Of a DNA stretch of 43,113 nucleotides, positions 17,428 to 25,944 are shown one piece after another. Origin of the DNA: Gammaproteobacteria bacterium (lineage in GTDB: Bacteria; Pseudomonadota; Gammaproteobacteria; GCA-2400775); NCBI GenBank assembly GCA_016765075.1, contig JAESQP010000037.1, positions 1 through 43,113 on the forward strand, given 5' to 3'. The notes below the pieces were generated by a model. That model did no database searches, was not told where the DNA came from, and was given only the letters and a program-made list of their open reading frames with translations. How positions within the stretch are numbered: position 1 is the stretch's first letter; each line of letters starts with the position of its first letter. The position numbers were made by a program, and so were the translations under genes.

Positions 17428-20385
17428 ATGTCGACCACAGTGGCTGATAGACAGGCAATCGATTTAGGTTTCGAATGGTTGCGCAGTGAGGATATTGAAT
17501 CACTCAATGTCACCGTAGAAGAGTACCGACATAGTGTCACGGGTGCGCTGCATTACCATATTGCCAGTGATAGCCCTGAGAATGTGTTTCTGGTAGCACT
17601 ACGTACGGTGCCGATGGATTCCACCGGTGTGGCGCATATGTTGGAGCACACCGTGCTCTGTGGTAGCGAGCGTTACCCGGTACGTGATCCGTTTTTTATG
17701 ATGATACGGCGTTCGCTGAATACCTTTATGAATGCTTTTACCAGTAGCGATTGGACTGCCTACCCCTTTGCCAGCCAAAACCGTAAAGATTTTTTTAATT
17801 TGCTGGATGTCTATCTCGATTCGGTCTTTTTTTCGCGTTTGCACGAGCTGGATTTTTTGCAAGAAGGCCATCGTGTTGAATTTGAATCAGCTGATGATGC
17901 ATCGTCAAAATTGGTTTACAAGGGTGTTGTTTTTAACGAAATGAAGGGGGCGATGAGTTCAGTAACCAGCACCTTGTGGCATACCCTAACTAAATATTTA
18001 TACCCAAGCACGACGTATCATTACAACAGTGGTGGCGACCCCGAGCATATTACCGATTTGAGTTACAGCGATCTCAAGTCATTTTATCAAAGTCATTACC
18101 ATCCGAGTAATGCGGTCTTTATGACGTATGGTGATATTCCTGCATCGCAGCACCAAGTGATATTTCAAGATCGCGTGTTGTCACGTTTTGAGCATCTTGA
18201 TCATAATATTAGCGTTGCTGATGAAAAGCGTTATTTCTCCCCCATTGTTGTCGAAGAGTCCTATCCGCTGTCAGCAGATGAAGCCGAAGGTGATCGCACA
18301 CATATTGTGTTGGCGTGGTTGCTGGGTAACAGTACTAAGCTGGAAGACGTATTGCGTGCCAACTTGTTGAGCAGCTTATTGCTTGATGATAGTGCCTCAC
18401 CCTTACGTCGTGCGTTGGAGACGACAGATTTGGCTGGCTCGCCATCACCACTGTGTGGTTTGGAAGACTCTAACCGCGAGATGGCGTTTGTCTGCGGTGT
18501 GGAAGGTGCTAAGCCTGAAAGTGCGCAAGCGGTAGAAGATCTTGTACTGTCGGTATTGAAAGAAGTCGCTGACAAGGGCATAGAGCAGGACCGTATCGAA
18601 GCGGTGTTGCATCAGTTAGAACTGGGGCAGCGCGAGGTCGGTGGCGACGGTTTCCCTTATGGTTTGCAGTTAATGTTGGAAGGTCTGTCTAGTGCGGTGC
18701 ATGGCGGCGACCCGGTGGCGATGCTGAATCTCGATCCCGCGCTTGAAAAATTGCGTGAAGAAATTAAGGCGCCTGATTTTGTTAGTCGCTTGATTGACGA
18801 TCATTTATTGAATAATGCCCATCGGGTTCGTTTAACCTTAAAGCCTGATGCGCAATTAATTCAACGTCGCGATCAGGCGCAAGAACAGAAACTAGAAAAA
18901 GTTAAGCAAGCATTGACTGCAACGCAGCAAAGCAATGTGATTGATATGGCGGCCAAGTTGGCTCAACGTCAATCGCAAGAAGATGATCCGGGTATTTTGC
19001 CTAAGGTCGGTATCGAAGATGTGCCTGCCAGTATTCATATTCCTCAAGGCGAACAACTAAAAATTGATAGTGCGGCGCTACGTTATTATAGCCAGGGCAC
19101 AAATGGCATTGTCTATCAGGAAATTGTCACGGCACTGCCTGATTTAAGCACAGAAGAGCTGGCAATATTGCCTTATTACAGCGCGTTATTGCCAGAGCTG
19201 GGTTGTGGCGAATTGGATTATCTGGCGGCGCAAATATGGCAATCAAAAGTCAGTGGTGGTGTCAGTGCTTACAGCACAATTCGTGGTGCAACGGATGATG
19301 CGGCCAATACCAAAGGTTATCTGGTTATGTCGGGTAAAGCCTTGGTACGTCATCATGCAGAACTGACGCAATTATTAAAACAAAGTTTTCTTGCAGCGCG
19401 TTTTGATGAAACATCACGCATTCGTGAATTGATGAGTCAAATGCGACTGCGGCGCGAACAAGGAGTTGTTGGTAGTGGTCACAGCCTTGCCATGACGGCG
19501 GCCAGTGCAGCCTTTAGCCCCATCGCTAACTTACAACACACGATGCGAGGTCTGGTTGGTTTAAGTAATTTGAAAGCCCTTGATGATAGCTTGAATGACA
19601 ATAAGGCGCTGAATACCTTGTCAGAACAGCTTACTACACTGCACCAAAAGATTGCCGCATCACCTAGACAGTTTCTGCTTGTCGGTGAAGCAGAGCAACG
19701 AGATGTGTTATTAGATGCTTTGTCATCACAGTGGCAGGGTGTTGCTAATGCCCGCCAAGCAGCACACTCAGTGCTTGCTGTTGCATTGCCAGAAAAGACA
19801 TCGTTAGAAACACGCGGCGAATTTTGGCTGACCAATACACAGGTTAATTTTTGCGCCCGTGCGTATCAGGCTGTTGCGATTGCGCATGATGATGCAGCGG
19901 CCTTATCCGTATTGTCTGGTTTTATGCGTAATGGCTATTTACATACCGCAGTGCGTGAACAAGGGGGTGCCTATGGTGGTGGTGCATCTTACGATCCGGA
20001 TTCGGCGACGTTTCGTTTTTATTCCTATCGTGATCCACGTTTAGTTGAAACACTGGATGATTTTGACAAAGCTATTGATTGGGTATTGCAAAATAATCAT
20101 GATGAGCGCCAGTTAGAAGAAGCTATATTAGGCGTTATTGGTTCGATTGATAAGCCAGGTTCGCCTGCAGGTGAGGCCAAGAGCACCTTTCATGCTGAAT
20201 TATTTGATCGTGATGCGGCATTCAGGCAGCAGACGCGCGCACGCATACTTGATGTGACATTGAGTGATCTTAAACGTGTTGCCCAGACGTATCTCGATCC
20301 GGAAAAATCAGTAACTGCAGTAATTACTCATGCAGATAATACTGGTTTGGCCAGTGACTTGGGGTATAACACCAGGAAGTTATAG
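17428..20385 (+). CDS. M16C-family zinc metallopeptidase (presequence protease-like)
   Basis: A 985-residue peptidase of the M16 family, of the PreP/Cym1 type with four alpha-beta domains in one chain. The inverted zinc motif HxxEH is seen as AHMLEHTVLCGSERYPVRDP (His70, Glu73, His74), and the distal Glu is probably in FNEMKGAMSS near residue 171. Further family blocks are LNTFMNAFTSSDWTAYPFAS and YLHTAVREQGGAYGGGASYD near 830-850. Such enzymes degrade unstructured peptides of tens of residues. No signal peptide is seen, so it is probably cytoplasmic. ATG 17428 follows AAGGGGTAGGT. Confidence 0.9.
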   Translation: MSTTVADRQAIDLGFEWLRSEDIESLNVTVEEYRHSVTGALHYHIASDSPENVFLVALRTVPMDSTGVAHMLEHTVLCGSERYPVRDPFFMMIRRSLNTFMNAFTSSDWTAYPFASQNRKDFFNLLDVYLDSVFFSRLHELDFLQEGHRVEFESADDASSKLVYKGVVFNEMKGAMSSVTSTLWHTLTKYLYPSTTYHYNSGGDPEHITDLSYSDLKSFYQSHYHPSNAVFMTYGDIPASQHQVIFQDRVLSRFEHLDHNISVADEKRYFSPIVVEESYPLSADEAEGDRTHIVLAWLLGNSTKLEDVLRANLLSSLLLDDSASPLRRALETTDLAGSPSPLCGLEDSNREMAFVCGVEGAKPESAQAVEDLVLSVLKEVADKGIEQDRIEAVLHQLELGQREVGGDGFPYGLQLMLEGLSSAVHGGDPVAMLNLDPALEKLREEIKAPDFVSRLIDDHLLNNAHRVRLTLKPDAQLIQRRDQAQEQKLEKVKQALTATQQSNVIDMAAKLAQRQSQEDDPGILPKVGIEDVPASIHIPQGEQLKIDSAALRYYSQGTNGIVYQEIVTALPDLSTEELAILPYYSALLPELGCGELDYLAAQIWQSKVSGGVSAYSTIRGATDDAANTKGYLVMSGKALVRHHAELTQLLKQSFLAARFDETSRIRELMSQMRLRREQGVVGSGHSLAMTAASAAFSPIANLQHTMRGLVGLSNLKALDDSLNDNKALNTLSEQLTTLHQKIAASPRQFLLVGEAEQRDVLLDALSSQWQGVANARQAAHSVLAVALPEKTSLETRGEFWLTNTQVNFCARAYQAVAIAHDDAAALSVLSGFMRNGYLHTAVREQGGAYGGGASYDPDSATFRFYSYRDPRLVETLDDFDKAIDWVLQNNHDERQLEEAILGVIGSIDKPGSPAGEAKSTFHAELFDRDAAFRQQTRARILDVTLSDLKRVAQTYLDPEKSVTAVITHADNTGLASDLGYNTRKL

Positions 20386-20398
20386 AGGCACCCTAAGG

Positions 20399-20430
20399 AA
20401 GTTATAGTGACATCCGTGTCACTATAACTT
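20399..20430. terminator. Perfect hairpin after the M16C gene
   Basis: AAGTTATAGTGACA and its exact complement form a 14-bp stem with loop TCCG, 13 bases after the stop. The left arm is preceded by AGG, so AGGAAGTTATAG (20396-20407) repeats the last 12 bases of the gene (20374-20385). It may act as a terminator, but no T-run follows. The next 100 bases (20431-20538) have nothing I recognise. Confidence 0.45.
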
Positions 20431-20538
20431 ACGGTTGCTAGCACCAAATATGGCGTCATCCAAATCGCCATTGCAACATTCCAGTTGCCATTACGGCATC
20501 CTTACCGTCCTCCTTGGTTTTGTACGAGCGTCTAATTT

Positions 20539-20738
20539 CTTAAGTAACCTCTGATGTGTCATGGACGATTATCTTATGATCAAAATATTCGGATTCGCTA
20601 ATAGCAGGCGCTTTAGGCGAGGCGCAAATCGCACGTAATAGTGGGGTGCGCCCTGAGGAAGTGCCTTGGGGTGTAACGCAGAAGCTGGGTATTTTGATCA
20701 TAAGATAATCGTCCATGACACATTAGTAGTTCCTTAAG
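20539..20738. repeat. MITE-like element with 33-bp perfect terminal inverted repeats
   Basis: Arms starting TGTGTCATGGACGATTATCT (20555-20587) and their exact complement (20690-20722) extend outwards, with mismatches, to CTTAAG on both sides. The inside holds a P1 relative, GCGCCCTGAGGAAGTGCC then TTGGGGTG (about 20647-20673), so an older palindrome appears to be nested in this one. It carries no coding potential worth noting. It lies between the peptidase and nudF genes. Confidence 0.85.
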
Positions 20739-20783
20739 TAGGGTAACGACTGTTTGGACAATAACTTTAGTCGTCTAAATTTC

Positions 20784-20821
20784 TTTTCTCATTGCCACGC
20801 AGCTGCGTGGTAATGAGAAAA
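20784..20821. repeat. 38-base near-perfect palindrome
   Basis: TTTTCTCATTGCCACGCAG is followed at once by its complement with one change (G:T wobble in RNA), with A-runs after it. It could be a terminator or another small palindromic repeat. It lies 65 bases before the TTG start of nudF. Confidence 0.7.
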
Positions 20822-20886
20822 AATAAAAATCGAATGTGCGAGCGGTCTTGATGAAGTAATATTAACTATAATTAGGTAGACCTCAG

Positions 20887-21531
20887 TTGGAAAAATATAA
20901 AGAAATCAGCAAGTTCAAAGCAAGTAAGTTTAATCAGCAAGATGTTGAGATACTGAATCGCTGCCTAGCTTATGCAGGCTACTTTCGTATTGATGCTTAC
21001 CAATTGCGTCACAAACGTTTTGATGGTGGGTGGAGTGAAGCACGCGATTTTGAACTGTTTGAGCGAGGCCACAGCGTCGCTGTCCTACCTTATGACCCAC
21101 AAACAGACCAGGTTGTATTGATTGAGCAATTTCGCATGGGCGCTATTGCTAGCGATAGCGCCTGGTTGTTGGAAATCATTGCCGGCATGGTAGAAGACGG
21201 TGAATCGCATGAAGACACTGTGCGTCGAGAGGCAGTTGAAGAAGCCTGTTGTGACCTGACTACACTTGAATCGATTAGTAACGTCTATGTCAGCCCTGGT
21301 GGCAGTTCAGAAACCTGCCAAATCTATTGCGGCAAAGTTGATATCTCAACAATCAAGCATGACTATGCTGGCCTGGCTGATGAAGGTGAAGATATTCGCA
21401 TTCATATTACGTCTTACGATGAAGCTATTGCAGCGCTCAATACAGGGAAAATATGCAGTGCGCCGGCTATGATTGGCTTGCAATGGCTACAATTAAACAG
21501 AGCACGTTTACGACAACAGTGGGGGCCTTAA
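20887..21531 (+). CDS. nudF: ADP-ribose pyrophosphatase (NudF)
   Basis: A 214-residue Nudix hydrolase that cleaves ADP-ribose and related compounds to AMP and ribose 5-phosphate. It aligns well along its length with E. coli NudF: FERGHSVAVLPYDP, VVLIEQFRMGA, WLLEIIAGMVEDGES and the C-terminal SAPAMIGLQWLQLN. The Nudix box is GMVEDGESHEDTVRREAVEE followed by ACC, so the usual Gly of EExG is Cys while the catalytic Glu residues are kept. The start is TTG 20887 after AGGTAG; there is no ATG near. The next rightward gene is YqiB-like, as in E. coli, with a leftward gene inserted between. Confidence 0.9.
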   Translation: MEKYKEISKFKASKFNQQDVEILNRCLAYAGYFRIDAYQLRHKRFDGGWSEARDFELFERGHSVAVLPYDPQTDQVVLIEQFRMGAIASDSAWLLEIIAGMVEDGESHEDTVRREAVEEACCDLTTLESISNVYVSPGGSSETCQIYCGKVDISTIKHDYAGLADEGEDIRIHITSYDEAIAALNTGKICSAPAMIGLQWLQLNRARLRQQWGP

Positions 21532-21537
21532 AACAGC

Positions 21538-22878
21538 TTAGTGGTCATGCCCTTCGTGTGAAATAGGTTTTGCTTTAGGCAGTTGCGAAAACTCTACTGC
21601 GGCATCATCACCGCCACTTAAAATTAAACTGTAAATCAAGTGTGGCATAACGGTAAGCGTACGGCCGTTCATGACTAGCAGTGGTGTACCGCTAATATCA
21701 TGCTCCTGCGCCATAGCAATATCGGTTGCCAGTGCTTTTGCTGTCGCTGCTGAATCGATGCAAACAGTTAGTTTTATCATATCGACGTCGTGGTCACGGA
21801 TGATGTCGCGCATCATCTCGGTGTTCAGTTGCTTTTGGTTAGCGAAAAAGGTTTCTTGAACGCTGTATGCCTTGCTCTTATCATTACTTAGACAGATCAA
21901 TGATTTCGCTGCCAGGCAGCTCACCCCATTGTTGCGGCTGCGCGACATATTAGGGTTGCACTCACTGTCTAACGGGTAATAACGCGTTTCCAATGACCAG
22001 TCATCAGCACCCGCCGAGTTTTTAATACTGGCAAGCTGCTGGCTGAGTTGGGCGCAGTGTGGACAAGTGATTTCTAACCATTCGATGATCTTGACCGGGC
22101 TTTGTTCGTCACCAAAGGATAAGCGGCGAGGGTCAGCTTTATGTTCAATTGTTTTGGCATCGCGGTACTCAGCGAGAAAATCACTCATTGCCTGTAGTGC
22201 TTCCTCAGGTTGAGTTGCTATGAATTGTTTTAGTTTGTCATTGTTCTTAGTCGAGCTTGTCGCTAGGCCAGATCCAGAGTGAGTATCGTCGCCACCTGCC
22301 ACAATTGGGCTATTCAACACAGAGTATAAGGGCGTATTTTTTCCTGGAATGAACAATATTAAGGCTAGGACGATAGTCAGCGCCAAGGCGATGCCACTAC
22401 CAGCAAGAATTTTAGTGTTCTCACCTTTTAACCTGGCAAAGATAATAAAAGCGATGATGGCAACAATTATATAAAATATAATGCAACTCAAGCAAAACAC
22501 TTGCAGCGACAGGCTGTAGAGAATTAATGCGATGGTAGCAACAACTCCTGTTATCGCACAGATGCCTAGCGCTGAACGTGACAGCGACTCATCACGATTT
22601 TTTTGCTTATCTAATAATAGTTTGATGGCAAACACTATTATCAAGACAGACCAAATCAGACCCCAACCAGCAATAGGGATGCTGCTGAATTGATGAATGT
22701 TGGTTGATAAGGCAGAATCCCAGATAACACTGCAATCGAGAGTTTCATTCACTGCGCATAGTGGTTTTTCGCCGCTATTACGCAGCGATAGCAACGCAAG
22801 CCACTGGTAGACCGTGGTGGCAATACCAGCTAATGCGGCGATAAGCAGGGTTAATATTGCAGTGCGTGATGGTTTCAT
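21538..22878 (-). CDS. VKOR-thioredoxin fusion, disulfide-forming oxidoreductase
   Basis: A 446-residue fusion of a vitamin K epoxide reductase domain and a periplasmic DsbA-like thioredoxin domain. The VKOR part (about 5-190) has several membrane helices, loop cysteines in CAVNETLDCS, WDS and the active-site CXXC in VFCLSCIIFYI. The thioredoxin part has CPHC in LEITCPHCAQLSQ (near residue 270) and the cis-Pro in ISGTPLLVMNGR. Together they would oxidise substrate thiols and pass electrons to quinone, replacing DsbA and DsbB. ATG 22878 is preferred to TTG 22944. The C-terminus is His-rich (HEGHDH). The stop lies six bases from the nudF stop. Confidence 0.85.
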   Translation of the reverse strand: MKPSRTAILTLLIAALAGIATTVYQWLALLSLRNSGEKPLCAVNETLDCSVIWDSALSTNIHQFSSIPIAGWGLIWSVLIIVFAIKLLLDKQKNRDESLSRSALGICAITGVVATIALILYSLSLQVFCLSCIIFYIIVAIIAFIIFARLKGENTKILAGSGIALALTIVLALILFIPGKNTPLYSVLNSPIVAGGDDTHSGSGLATSSTKNNDKLKQFIATQPEEALQAMSDFLAEYRDAKTIEHKADPRRLSFGDEQSPVKIIEWLEITCPHCAQLSQQLASIKNSAGADDWSLETRYYPLDSECNPNMSRSRNNGVSCLAAKSLICLSNDKSKAYSVQETFFANQKQLNTEMMRDIIRDHDVDMIKLTVCIDSAATAKALATDIAMAQEHDISGTPLLVMNGRTLTVMPHLIYSLILSGGDDAAVEFSQLPKAKPISHEGHDH

Positions 22879-23104
22879 AGGGGCATAGTATAAAGCTAAA
22901 TCGGTTTTTGAGATAGACTGCAAGTCGTGTATCAGTTGTCGCAATCTATGATATTGTCATTATCAAGCTAAAGATAACAATGACGTTTTTCAGATTGTTT
23001 TTTATTGTATTCGCAAGATGAGGAAAAGTTTCTTTGCTATTGGTCGCTAGACTATAGAAGTAAAGGGTGTGTAAAAATTCCGTGTTGATTGATTAGGTTG
23101 TGGA

Positions 23105-23584
23105 ATGAATAAGCATTGCATCTCAAAATCACGTGGCAGTTTTCGCGAAAGTGTGAGGGCGCGTAGTTGTGCCATTGAATATTACGCCTCCCTTGAAGTG
23201 TACGATGATAATTACGAGCGACTTATGATTTTGTGGCCCGCACTGCTGCAAGCGAACTTAAGACATCGGCTTGAATTTTCAGGGGGTGATGGTTTTAGCT
23301 TTGAGTTGCTTGAGAAGACGCCTTATACCAGTGTGGTGCGCCTAACGGCAGACTGGAGTTTATGCTCAAAGCTTGTACCGACAGCGGAAATGGCAGTGCG
23401 CTTATATCACGATGCTGCGGTGGCGGAAGTTTTGTCTTATCAAAATCGCAGTCGTTTCAAAGTCGAATATGACTACCCTAACCCCAATATGTTTAATAAA
23501 CGCGAAAAACGGCGTTTGAACGAATTTCTGGGTGAATGGTTAGCTTGTATTTTTCACCACCGTTCTACTGCGGCAGCCCAGTGA
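23105..23584 (+). CDS. yqiB: DUF1249 protein (YqiB family)
   Basis: A 159-residue protein with the DUF1249 features: YERLMILWPALLQ, VVRLTADWSL, the block MAVRLYHDAAVAEVLSYQN and NKREKRRLNEFLGEWL at the C-terminus. In E. coli yqiB follows nudF in the same operon; here a leftward gene sits between them. Its function is not known; a role linked to lipid or nucleotide metabolism is only suggested by neighbours elsewhere. Confidence 0.88.
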   Translation: MNKHCISKSRGSFRESVRARSCAIEYYASLEVYDDNYERLMILWPALLQANLRHRLEFSGGDGFSFELLEKTPYTSVVRLTADWSLCSKLVPTAEMAVRLYHDAAVAEVLSYQNRSRFKVEYDYPNPNMFNKREKRRLNEFLGEWLACIFHHRSTAAAQ

Positions 23585-23654
23585 TACGCGCCAGATGGCT
23601 TGGTGTGCATCCTTGATCTATTTCGCCACGAACAGTGGTGAGAAATGCAGGCCA

Positions 23655-23890
23655 GGGAATCTCTGATTAATTCGTAGAACGTGACCTTGCTGCTTAAAAT
23701 TCTTCAGCTCTTTGTTGCACTTTCAGGGTGCTTTCTGCGAGGTGCGAATCTTGCCACCCCAAGAGTGCTTCCTCAGAAATACTACCGCATCCTCTCAGGG
23801 TCTGCCCCCCGTGCCAAGCACGGGGCAGGCTCCGCGAAAGCGTGGGGGCGCAATAGCCCCACTCTTGACAAGATGGGCACCTCGGTCTAA
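23655..23890. repeat. Partial GGAGCCTCTGATTAATTC-family element with P1 and P2
   Basis: It begins with GGGAATCTCTGATTAATTC (the terminal repeat seen at 17351 and 38776). It continues with AAAATTCTTCAGCTCTTTG and GAATCTTGCCACCCCAAGAG, which match the right arm of the 38776 element in reverse, then P1 (23755-23801) and P2 (23802-23848). CACTCTTG (23861-23868) is the returning P1 arm. No right terminal repeat is seen. Short open frames here are repeat-encoded and not genes. Confidence 0.75.
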
Positions 23891-24099
23891 AAAATTGTAG
23901 CCATCAAACTCACCACTCCAGACACATCAGATGCTGCCTCAAGGTTTGTTTGTTACATTTGAGGAAGAGCAAAGAGCAAGCTTATTTAGTACGCAATGTG
24001 TGTGCTATATCACATGTTTTGACTGTTTTGTCTATCATTCCCTTTTAAAGTTACTGCGCACCAGGTCGATATTCTAAGTGTAGTATGACATCTTGTTTT

Positions 24100-24120
24100 G
24101 CGGCTAAAACAGCCGCTTTT
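24100..24120 (+). terminator. Hairpin with T-run upstream of small acidic ORF
   Basis: GCGGCT-AAAAC-AGCCGC is followed by TTTT. It resembles a rho-independent terminator or an attenuator 60 bases before the ORF at 24180. A second hairpin (GTGGGCC/GGCCAC) follows. The stretch 23891-24099 shows nothing else. Confidence 0.5.
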
Positions 24121-24179
24121 AGGGTAGTCAGAAGCGTATCTGGTGGGCCGTATGGCCACTCAACATCGGGAGTAACGTG

Positions 24180-24356
24180 ATGCAATCTGCACCAAAAGAG
24201 AAGCAACGTAGTGAGCTAGCGATGGAATCCGAGGGTTTCCTGCTTGATGAAATGGAAGAAATCAGCGCCGAGCATATCCAGGTCGATGCCTGGGGTAACG
24301 AATGGGATAATAACGGCGATTTTATGGATATGGATTTTCGATTGGTAGAAGACTAG
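24180..24356 (+). CDS. Small acidic protein, unknown
   Basis: A 58-residue ORF beginning MQSAPKEKQRSELAMESEGF and ending DFMDMDFRLVED. It is very acidic, has two Trp in a DAWGNEWDNNGD segment and no cysteine, signal peptide or membrane helix. The start has GGGAG at fitting distance. The codon use resembles the neighbours. I do not recognise a family; it may be a small regulator or binding partner. The 184 bases after it up to 24540 hold no clear feature. Confidence 0.5.
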   Translation: MQSAPKEKQRSELAMESEGFLLDEMEEISAEHIQVDAWGNEWDNNGDFMDMDFRLVED

Positions 24357-24540
24357 CCTGATCTGTTGGCAGCAAAAAATCCTGGTGTGTGTGTCGGCGC
24401 TGAGAAGAGTACAATATTGGCCTTGTTAAGGGATTATTAAGACACCTTCTAGTTTAATATTAGTTGAATTTCGCCGAGTAGCGTCTAATTTTGCAGTCTT
24501 TATTGAAGGCAATGAGAGAAGAATACGCTTCTCTTAGGTT

Positions 24541-25533
24541 ATGGATAACATTTTGATAGATTTGTCCGCCAAGAGCCTGCCTGCGCGCGAGCGTAGCGGC
24601 ATGTTTCAGCAAGGTATTGTTACACTTGCCCTCTTTTTTCTTGGTGTCTCTGGCGCCCAGGGTAAAGACACTGTCGCAATATTCCAGCCTGATTTGCGCG
24701 CGCCCTATGATCAAGTGTTTCGTGTCATTATCAATGGCATTAAAGAAACAGCTGATTTCAAAGTAAGCATAAGAAAAATTTCCAGTAATGACAATCAACA
24801 AACGCTATCTGACTGGCTGGATAAAAAAAATATAAAAGCAATTATCGCCCTTGGCCACCAAGGACTTGAAGTAGCTAAAATTGTTGCTGGTGGCAGACCT
24901 GTTTTGGTGGCTGTTTCGTTGCTTTCAGCAGATATTCTTGAACACGATAACATCGGCGGCATTAGCCTTGCCGCAGATCCTGAAGCGATTATTATCGAGC
25001 TTAAACGCTTAATCCCTGCTGTAAAGAAAATATTTGTCGTCTATAGCCCAATACATAACGACTGGCTGATGCAGTATGCTGCTAAGGTAGCAGAAAGTAA
25101 TGGTATTGAGCTTAAATCGATTGCGGTATCAGACCTTAGGCAAGCGGCTATTCAATATAAGACAGTGCTTAATGAGCTTGAGACCGAGCGCAGTGCACTT
25201 TGGTTGCCATTAGACCCCATTACTGTGGAGAATCGCACGATTTTACCGTTAATACTGCGTGTTACCTGGGATCGAAATTTAACGCTGATATCCAGTAATC
25301 CGTTACATGCCAAACGCGGCGCGCTATTGTCTGTCTTTCCTAAAAATAGGCAGATGGGACATAATATTGCCAACACAGTAAACAAATGGCTGAGTACGGG
25401 TAACCCAGACTTTGAGGTAAAGCTTCTTATGGATTTAGGTTTTGCTATTAATATTCGAACTGCAGCACATTTGGCTATCAATCTCGATAAAGAAGACCTC
25501 AAGCGCTACGATCTTAAGTTCCCTCAAAACTAG
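24541..25533 (+). CDS. ABC-type periplasmic substrate-binding protein (PF04392-like)
   Basis: A 330-residue protein with a signal peptide (about 21-41, ending VSGAQG/KD) and a two-lobed binding fold like the ABC_sub_bind family: TVAIFQPDLRAPYDQVF, IIALGHQGLEVAK and AVKKIFVVYSPIHNDW. It ends with a lobe containing GFAINIRTAAHLAINL. No permease or ATPase gene is adjacent. The next rightward gene is a membrane histidine kinase, so a sensory role is plausible. The start may be 24541 or ATG 24601; both have weak SD. The ligand is unknown. Confidence 0.75.
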   Translation: MDNILIDLSAKSLPARERSGMFQQGIVTLALFFLGVSGAQGKDTVAIFQPDLRAPYDQVFRVIINGIKETADFKVSIRKISSNDNQQTLSDWLDKKNIKAIIALGHQGLEVAKIVAGGRPVLVAVSLLSADILEHDNIGGISLAADPEAIIIELKRLIPAVKKIFVVYSPIHNDWLMQYAAKVAESNGIELKSIAVSDLRQAAIQYKTVLNELETERSALWLPLDPITVENRTILPLILRVTWDRNLTLISSNPLHAKRGALLSVFPKNRQMGHNIANTVNKWLSTGNPDFEVKLLMDLGFAINIRTAAHLAINLDKEDLKRYDLKFPQN

Positions 25534-25536
25534 CCC

Positions 25537-25929
25537 GGATAATTCATGAATAACGCAATTTCTCACTTGGCTCTTGACCCTAATCCCCAGATAGAAACAC
25601 GTATACTACACAAGCTCTTGATTTCACAGCAAAACAAAAAATAGCCGCCGAACCTATGGGTGCGACTGATATTTTTTGGTTCACTGTGAAATCAATATCT
25701 TGCACATTACCTCGCGTTTCTATCTGGGGATTAGAGCTTGATATTACAGTAGATTATCTTTAATTGACCGTACCCACCAGTACGACACTCAATCAGATAA
25801 TCTACTGTAATATCAATTACCTGCGCGCCCTGAGGGTTGTCGCTAGACAACCCGAGGAAGTATACCCCTCAAGGGGGTACTAAAAAGAGCTCTTGGGGTG
25901 CAATAATCTCGCGTATTCATGAATTATCC
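25537..25929. repeat. Composite of stacked palindromic elements
   Basis: Outer arms GGATAATTCATGAATAACGC (25537-25556) and GCGTATTCATGAATTATCC (25911-25929) enclose 353 bases. Inside are (a) arms starting TAATCCCCAGATAGAAACAC at 25581-25601 and 25713-25733 with one mismatch, with inner TTGATTTCACAG/CTGTGAAATCAA; (b) perfect 22-base arms starting TTGATATTACAGTAGATTAT at 25738-25759 and 25795-25816; (c) a P1 copy in reverse, about 25818-25905, including CTCTTGGGGTGC. It fills the whole gap between the binding-protein gene and the kinase gene; the kinase frame is open back into it. Confidence 0.85.
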
Positions 25930-25944
25930 AGGCTAGAGTATTTA

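Noticed and set aside
23681-23890. Short rightward open frames with LLKILQLFVAL
   Set aside because: Encoded by the palindromic element; the same peptide appears in reverse at 38748-38960, so it is repeat-derived, not a gene.
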